From assembly GCA_002104895.1 (NCBI GenBank), contig MCFG01000171.1, positions 43,501-107,500 on the forward strand: a stretch of 64,000 nucleotides of DNA. Direction: 5' to 3'. The position numbers and the translations under genes were made by a program. The notes under the pieces were generated by a model. The model was not told the origin of the DNA. It was given only the letters and a program-made list of their open reading frames with translations, and ran no database searches. Shown here in pieces: positions 57,766 through 64,000 of the stretch (position 1 is its first letter; the number at the start of each line of letters is the position of its first letter). The stretch is from Anaeromyces robustus (Eukaryota > Neocallimastigomycota > Neocallimastigomycetes > Neocallimastigales > Neocallimastigaceae).

Positions 57766-60306
57766 ATGAATAGTTTATCAACACTGTATTTTAACCTATT
57801 TATAATTTTTTATTTTTTCTTTGGTTTTTTTAAAATTGCTTCAGGAAAAAATAATTATTATATTATTTCAATAAGAAGAAAAGCAAATGATAAAAATTAT
57901 GACGATTTAAACAAACAAACTCAACTTGATATAGACGAACTTGTTAATGACCGTATGAATGATATCTATGATATTATTAGTGAAAATCAAGATACCTATG
58001 TACAAAAGGATAATAAACAAGATGAATTATTAAATGAACTTAAAACTACTTCTCAATTAAAAAAACGTTATTTAAATAAGGATAATAAATATAATAAAAA
58101 ATATTTATTTATTAATAGGAATAGACCTCAACAAAACTATCATTTTAAACGTTCCTTTAACTCAACTGAAGGATATGATGAAATTGAAAAGTATATTCCT
58201 ATAGAATCAAAATTAGTTAGTCTTCTCTGTCCAGTTTTAAATTATTATGCCATAAGAGTTTACCTTTCCGAAGAAATTATTAAAGAAATTGTAAAGTTGC
58301 CAAATGTTATTCATTGTGAAAAATCAACAACATCAGAAAATTATGATTATAAATATAATACTTATAATGATGATATTAATAATATTTATTATAATAGAGA
58401 AGAAATTTTAAAAGAAACAGGATGGAGTGGCCTGAATGTACAAGAAAATAAAATTAATTATAATCTCACATCTAGTCATTTATCATTAATTTCTCAAAAT
58501 AAAGCCAATAGTACTTCTCTTTACGATAATAATTATTATTATCCATCTTCTTCTGGAAAAGGTATTAATATTTATTTTATTGATGCTGGATTATATACCC
58601 CACTTCTTATAGATGATTTTGATCAATATAAAGGAACTGAAAATGAACGTACTATTACCTGTGATGCTAGATTTTATAGTGGAATTACCTATGATGTTAA
58701 TTCAATTGATGATTGTATAATTGATGAGGATATATATCATGGTACAGAAGTTGCTGCTGTTGCTGCTGGTACTATAAATGGTGTAGCAAAAAAAGCTAAT
58801 ATTCATATGTTAGCTACAAGTTATGCTAAAGAAGATGATTTATTAGCACTTGAGCATGTTAAACAACATGGAATACTACATAAATCGATCATTAATATTT
58901 CTCGTGGTCATACATCCTATTCAAAGGTTATTCAAGATAAAATAGATGAATTAATTAAATTAGGCTATATAATTTTTGTGGCAGCCGGTAATAATTCAAT
59001 GAATACATGTTTTGGTAATAGATATTATGCCTCATATAATAATGTCATATCAGTAGGTGCTATTGATAATATTAATTTAAAAGATAATATGAGTTCTATT
59101 TATCGACGTCCCACATGGTCAAATTATGGAAGATGTATAACTATTAATGCACCAGGTTATATAAATTTTGTATCTGCCTCTAATGAATATTTATTCACTG
59201 ATTCTGGAACTTCCTTTTCTACCCCAATTGTATCTGGTGTTGCTGCTACCATAATGTCAGAACATCCAGATATAGAATATAATTATGAATCCATGAGAGA
59301 TCTTTTAACCAAAGATTTATCCTTAAAGAATATTATTACAGGATTAGAAATATATGGTACACCAAATCGATTTATTAATAATGGTAAAAAATTAATATAT
59401 GAACCACCAAGATGCGATGATCCTTCTGGAAAGAATAAATGTTCAAAAAATGAATGTTGTTCCAAAACAGGATTTTGTGTTGATCCAGATTCCAATGAAT
59501 TTTCTAATTTAAAATCTCTTTGTTACATTGAAAATGGATGTCATAATAACTATGGTATATGTCATTCTTTAAGATGTGATCATCCTCTTAGAGAATATGA
59601 TTGTGGTAAAGATGAATGTTGTTCCAAGGATGGAAAATGTGTTAACATTTTTAATGATTCAGAATATTCTTGTTTTATTGAAAATGATTGTCAAATTGAA
59701 TTTAGTGATCAATGTCTTTCCCTTGAATATAATGAAAAATATGGTGATGAATATCAAGATAGAATTATTGATTTTGCATGTGTTCATGAATTAGAACCTT
59801 ATCAAATCTGTAATTTTGATTTTGATAATGGATTTTATAATAAATTATATTTTATGAATAAATGTGAATTATACCGAAAAGCTAAATGTGAAGAATTTTT
59901 TAAATCACCTTTTACTTATGCTCCAAGTTGTATTAAAGCCATTAAAAATCATAAATATTCTTTACTTAATTCATTACCATTAATTCAAATGAATTATATT
60001 AAAGCAGCACATAATCTTATATGTGCTAGAATGGATGATCAATTACCTGAAAGTATGTGTAATATTGCAGAAGTTATATTTATTTATAGATTTTTTTATC
60101 CGGATAAACCAATGCTTCAAAAAGCATGTGAATATGAAACTTGTCGTGAAGCAATATATAATTATTTTAATGTTATTTATTTACAATATAAACAAATTAC
60201 TGAATTTAATGAAAGTTTAAAATTTATGGAAGAAGGTTATGAAACCTATTTAAACTTTTTAAATTCAGAAGAATGTTTTTCTTTAAATAATATGAATATC
60301 AATTAA
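57766..60306 (+). CDS. Secreted subtilisin-like serine protease with two chitin-binding-type Cys modules
   Basis: Intronless 846-aa S8 protease. Residues 1-27 are a signal peptide. A ~230-residue propeptide region follows, with an inhibitor-I9-like segment (NNYYIISIRRK) and a basic KKRY stretch. The catalytic domain spans roughly 262-540. Asp lies in GINIYFIDAGLY, where the usual D-S/T-G is D-A-G. His lies in YHGTEVAAVAAG, the oxyanion Asn in VAAGNN and Ser in GTSFSTPIVSGVAA. Next are two Cys-rich repeats: RCDDPSGKNKCSKNECCSKT, GFC ... CYIENGC and RCDHPLREYDCGKDECCSKD, GKC ... CFIENDC. These resemble hevein/CBM18 chitin-recognition modules. The ~180-residue C-terminal part is Cys-containing and unrecognised. 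Likely extracellular or wall-associated protein degradation; binding to fungal chitin is inferred. Lack of introns contrasts with neighbouring genes. Confidence 0.9.
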   Translation: MNSLSTLYFNLFIIFYFFFGFFKIASGKNNYYIISIRRKANDKNYDDLNKQTQLDIDELVNDRMNDIYDIISENQDTYVQKDNKQDELLNELKTTSQLKKRYLNKDNKYNKKYLFINRNRPQQNYHFKRSFNSTEGYDEIEKYIPIESKLVSLLCPVLNYYAIRVYLSEEIIKEIVKLPNVIHCEKSTTSENYDYKYNTYNDDINNIYYNREEILKETGWSGLNVQENKINYNLTSSHLSLISQNKANSTSLYDNNYYYPSSSGKGINIYFIDAGLYTPLLIDDFDQYKGTENERTITCDARFYSGITYDVNSIDDCIIDEDIYHGTEVAAVAAGTINGVAKKANIHMLATSYAKEDDLLALEHVKQHGILHKSIINISRGHTSYSKVIQDKIDELIKLGYIIFVAAGNNSMNTCFGNRYYASYNNVISVGAIDNINLKDNMSSIYRRPTWSNYGRCITINAPGYINFVSASNEYLFTDSGTSFSTPIVSGVAATIMSEHPDIEYNYESMRDLLTKDLSLKNIITGLEIYGTPNRFINNGKKLIYEPPRCDDPSGKNKCSKNECCSKTGFCVDPDSNEFSNLKSLCYIENGCHNNYGICHSLRCDHPLREYDCGKDECCSKDGKCVNIFNDSEYSCFIENDCQIEFSDQCLSLEYNEKYGDEYQDRIIDFACVHELEPYQICNFDFDNGFYNKLYFMNKCELYRKAKCEEFFKSPFTYAPSCIKAIKNHKYSLLNSLPLIQMNYIKAAHNLICARMDDQLPESMCNIAEVIFIYRFFYPDKPMLQKACEYETCREAIYNYFNVIYLQYKQITEFNESLKFMEEGYETYLNFLNSEECFSLNNMNIN

Positions 60307-61769
60307 ATTAACTAATTAATTAATTAATTAATTAATTATGATTCTCTTATTGATATTATAATAAATAATGAAGCAAAAAAAAAAAAAAAAAAAAAGAAAA
60401 AAAAGAAAAAAAATATAAAAAATAAAAAATAAAAATAAAGAGATTATATATATATATATAACAATTAAGAAAATGTTACTAAAAAAATAGTTGAAACTTT
60501 CTAATCCATAAAAAATTCTTAAAAAAAAAAAAAAAATACAACTAAAAAAATAGTTGAAACTTTCTAAACCATATAAAATTCTTAGAAAAAAAAAATACAA
60601 ACAATGTATATATAAGATATAGTAAATTAGTATAATTTAAATATTATCGCGTACCTAATTTAAATAAATTTTAAAAAAAATAACAAAAAAAAAAAAAGTA
60701 ACAAAAAAATAATAACAAAAAAAAAATAATAACAAAAAAAATTTAATATATAACGAAAAACATATCAAATTAATAATAAATATTTAATTAATATTTATTA
60801 AATATTTATTAATTCAAATAAAATAATTTAAATAATATATTAAAACAAACCAAAAAAAAAAAAACATAGAACAAAATATTTTAAGCAAAAAAAAAAAATG
60901 TCAAATATATATATATTATATATAATATATTATATATATATTATTTTTTAATATTAAAATATTTATTTATAAATATTATTTATTTATTTTATTTTATATA
61001 TATAATTTATAAATTAATTGTTTTTTTTTTATCTTTTTCTTTTGTTGAAAAAAAAAAAAAAAAAAAAAAAAAACAATTAAAATATGTATATACATATTAA
61101 TTTATAAATAAAAGTTTAACGATTTAACCAAGTAAATAAAAAAAAAAACAAAAGAATAATTTTTTCTTTAGTATATTTAAATAATTAAATAAAAAGTATT
61201 CAAACTTGCTTGATTCTATGGACATTTTTTTTATAATAAAATTTATAAAAATTTAATACTTTTTGATCATATATTTTAATTTTTTTAAAAAGCTTAATTT
61301 TAAGTTACTGCCATCATTAATCCTGATGGATAATATAACTTAATGACTTGTTATCTTTTATTATTACTTTAGTGTTATCTTTATATAACATTTCCTTTAT
61401 ATAAGATGTTTAACTTCAATATTTCAATATTTAGATTTAGTTCTTAATAAAATTTTTTACTTTAATTAAAAAAAAAAAAAATTAAGTTAATTATATGTAA
61501 CAATAATTTAATATTATTCCCATTATTAAATATTTTATAATAATAATACATAAAATTATGATTATGAAGGTCATGATATAAAATAAAATTGTGGCTCGTA
61601 ATTACTAAATACTAAAAATAATAAAATTTTTTAATTATTCTTATTTTATTATTATATATTCATATTGTATTCTAATATATTATCTAATATAATATAAATA
61701 TATTGATATATTTATTAATATTCAATATATATTTATATATATTTTATTATATAACACTAAATATTTATA
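60307..61769. other. 3' flank of the subtilisin gene
   Basis: Starts with (TTAA)n at 60309-60338, then A runs. It includes a ~62-bp direct duplication (60482-60600) built on AAATAGTTGAAACTTTCTAA. No coding signal. Confidence 0.5.
60482..60600. repeat. Direct duplication, ~62-bp unit
   Basis: Two adjacent copies of AAAAAAATAGTTGAAACTTT, CTAA(T/A)CCATA and AAAATTCTTA. Confidence 0.8.
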
Positions 61770-62736
61770 GGGAGAGTTGCATTTCGCTATGTTGCATTTC
61801 GCAATGGGGCGCATTATTGTATAAATAATTAAATAAATAAAAATATAATATAAAGAATTATTATTTAATAATATTTTTTTATTTAATAATATTTTTTTAT
61901 TTAATGATTTAATAATATTAAATATTTTTTTTTAATATTGAATATTTTTTTAGTATTTTAATAATATTTTATTTATTTTTTTTATTTAATGATATTGAAT
62001 ATTTCTTCAATATTTTTTTTATTTAATGATATTGAATATTTCTTCAATATTTTTTATTTAATATTTTAATAATATTGAATATTTTTTGAATATTTTTTTT
62101 ATTTAATTATATTTTTTATTTAATATTTTAATAATATTGAATTTTTTTTTAATATTTCAAATCAAAAAATTTTATAAAAATATTTAATTTTATAATGAAT
62201 TTTTATTTTTATATTTTTTTTTCGTAAATAAGTAATTAATAAAAAAATATTTATTTATTTATTTATTTGTTTCTTTTCTTTATTCTAAAGTTTATATTAT
62301 TTTTTATTTATTATTTGTTAGCGTCTTTTTAATAAATATATATATATAATACTGTTATATTATTTATTATCTTTTATTTTTTTTATTATTATTCATTTAT
62401 CAAAAAAATAAAATAAATATATTTAATTTTATAATAAATTTTTTTTTTTTTTTAATTTTTTTACTTTTTTTTTTTTTTGTAATTAAGTAATTAATAAAAA
62501 AAGAAATATTTATTTATTTGTTTATTTTTCTATTCATTTATTTATATATATATTTTTTATTTATTTATTTAATTTTTTTAAATTCTATTTTATTTTATTT
62601 CATAACGTGGCTTTCATAATTTGTGTTAAAAAATTTTTCATTTTTTTATTTGTTTTTTATGCGCCTCATTGCAAAAATTTAATATGCGCCCCATATCATA
62701 TTGCGAAATGCAACATTGCGAAATGCAACACATTCT
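61770..62736. mobile_element. TIR-ended repeat element, copy B (non-coding)
   Basis: The left terminus (61770-61814) contains GTTGCATTTCGC twice and ends GGGGCGCAT. The right terminus is the reverse complement (62684-62729: ATGCGCCCCAT, then GCGAAATGCAAC twice). ATTTATA flanks both sides (61763-61769 and 62737-62743), a possible target duplication, though in A/T DNA this is weak. The 870-bp interior is TTTATTTAATAATATT-type repeat with no open frame, so it would be non-autonomous. Ends and inner repeat match copy A (27752..29367) in inverted orientation. Confidence 0.7.
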
Positions 62737-63211
62737 ATTTATAAAAAAAAAATTAATAATTTAAATTAGAAAAATAAAAATTTATAAATAATATGCTCCT
62801 GCTACACTTCATATAAATAAATAAATAATTAAGTTGAATGTATAACTAGAAGTATATTTGAAAATTATTAACTATATTTTTTAAAAAAAAAGTTTAATAT
62901 AATATTATTCCTTAAAAGATTTATTATTTTTCCCAAAAAAAAATTTAAAAAAACTTTTTTTATCCTAATGTTAAATATGACAAATTAAATACTCTTTTTT
63001 AAGATTAATTATTATATTAGAATAAACAACTATTAAAACAATTTTGTATATTTTAAAACATTTTTATTATTCTTATTTATTATTGTTTATTTATATTATT
63101 ATTATTATTCTTATTTATTTATTTATTTATTTATTTCATTTATTTATTTATATTATTATTTATTTATTTATTTATTTATTTTTTTACATATTTATTTATT
63201 TATTTATATTA

Positions 63212-63258
<47 letters not shown>

Positions 63259-64000
63259 TTTCATTTATTTCATTTATTTCATTTATTGTCTTTTTAATAT
63301 ATTTTTTGATACAAATGTAATATGTAACTACATTAAATTACAAACAAATAATTTAAAAAAAACAACATTTTTTCTATGTAAAACTTCCACAATATTAAAT
63401 AACAAAATTAAAGTATAATTGAAAAAAAAAAACTTTAATTTATATTTGAATGAATTTTTAGTGTTTTTTTTTTTTTTTATTATTATTAATATATACATTT
63501 TTAAGTTAATTGTGAAATTTGATTAAATTATTTTAACATTTTTATATTATAATATTATAATTTTAGGCAACTATATTTTTAAAATAATATAGTAAATAAG
63601 AATAACTCAATGTTTTTATAATTTAAAAAAAAGCAGTATGTATATATTTAGATGATAAAATTGTTTAAAATCTACTGATTTTTATTATTTAATCAAGATT
63701 AATATGGATTATTTAATATATTAAATTTTTTATTTATTTTTTTCTATTATTTATTATTGTTTAACTATTTATTTGTTTATAATTCTTAATTATTATTATT
63801 TATTATTATTACTATTTATTATTAAAATATTCTGATTAATTAATAATAATAACATTATTATTATAACATTATTATTATTATTATTAATTATTATTATAAT
63901 TAAAATTATTATAAATTAGATTCTACTCTTATCAAACAAATTGAATGGTCTTGTGACCGAATTGTCATAATAAAAGTTATTTTATAGGGTTTATACAACC
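62737..64000. other. AT-rich right end of the window
   Basis: Contains TTTA arrays (63115-63285), whose translation gives a long Ile/Tyr/Leu open frame that is not a gene. The last ~90 bases (from about 63919) are richer in G/C. After an AG, one frame reads STLIKQIEWSCDRIVIIK and could be an exon cut by the window edge; this is weak. Confidence 0.35.

Noticed and set aside
60328-60600. Minus-strand Phe-rich 90-codon frame
   Set aside because: A-run antisense plus the 62-bp duplication; no protein character.
63044-63418. 124-codon Ile/Tyr/Leu frame at the right end
   Set aside because: Translation of TTTA and ATT arrays.

Overview
The window looks like a nuclear contig of an anaerobic gut fungus (Neocallimastigomycota, relatives of Piromyces, Neocallimastix and Anaeromyces). 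Non-coding DNA is extremely AT-rich, with long A/T runs and ATT/AAT/TTTA microsatellites. Genes carry many short AT introns with GTAAGT-type donors. One gene encodes an endoglucanase with fungal dockerin (CBM10-type) modules, a cellulosome component specific to this phylum. The exon models below were derived by hand. In each multi-exon model every junction has GT/AG ends and matching phases, and the total length is a multiple of three.

Layout. 1-1135: 3' end of a ubiquitin-specific protease (+). 1871-3207: a radical SAM/SPASM enzyme (-), a family otherwise known to me from prokaryotes. 4665-9888: an 11-exon class C GPCR-like receptor (-) with a Pmp-type beta-helix ectodomain; its last coding segment is part of an 88-bp triplication. 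12144-12752: a small Ala/Glu-rich single-pass membrane protein (+). 14.4-16.3 kb: decayed coding fragments around a ~450-bp ATT array. 17191-18976: proteasome assembly chaperone 1 (PSMG1/PAC1, -). 22406-26989: an 18-exon leukotriene-A4-hydrolase-type aminopeptidase (+) with an N-terminal hydrophobic leader and micro-exons of 15 and 20 nt. 27752-29367: a TIR-bearing repeat element with a wrecked LINE reverse transcriptase inside. 30119-33778: an intronless 1219-aa GHKL ATPase + DUF3883 nuclease-like protein (+). 37427-39098: a Kre9/Knh1-like type I surface protein (+). 42.6-43.2 kb: ankyrin-like remnants.

The right part holds 45755-48816: a dockerin-bearing GH45 endoglucanase (+); 49340-49556: an isolated GC-rich island folding into a strong stem-loop (candidate RNA, +); 50078-53566: a 13-exon prephenate dehydrogenase TYR1 (-); 55006-55305: two identical 75-bp copies of an orphan coding exon; 57766-60306: an intronless secreted subtilisin with two chitin-binding-like Cys modules (+); and 61770-62736: a second, LINE-free copy of the TIR element.

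The genes do not form one pathway. Themes are plant-biomass attack and surface sensing (dockerin GH45, subtilisin, beta-helix GPCR, Kre9-like protein), housekeeping (PAC1, TYR1, USP, LTA4H) and probable acquisitions from prokaryotes (radical SAM/SPASM, possibly GHKL-DUF3883). No tRNA, rRNA or CRISPR array was recognised.
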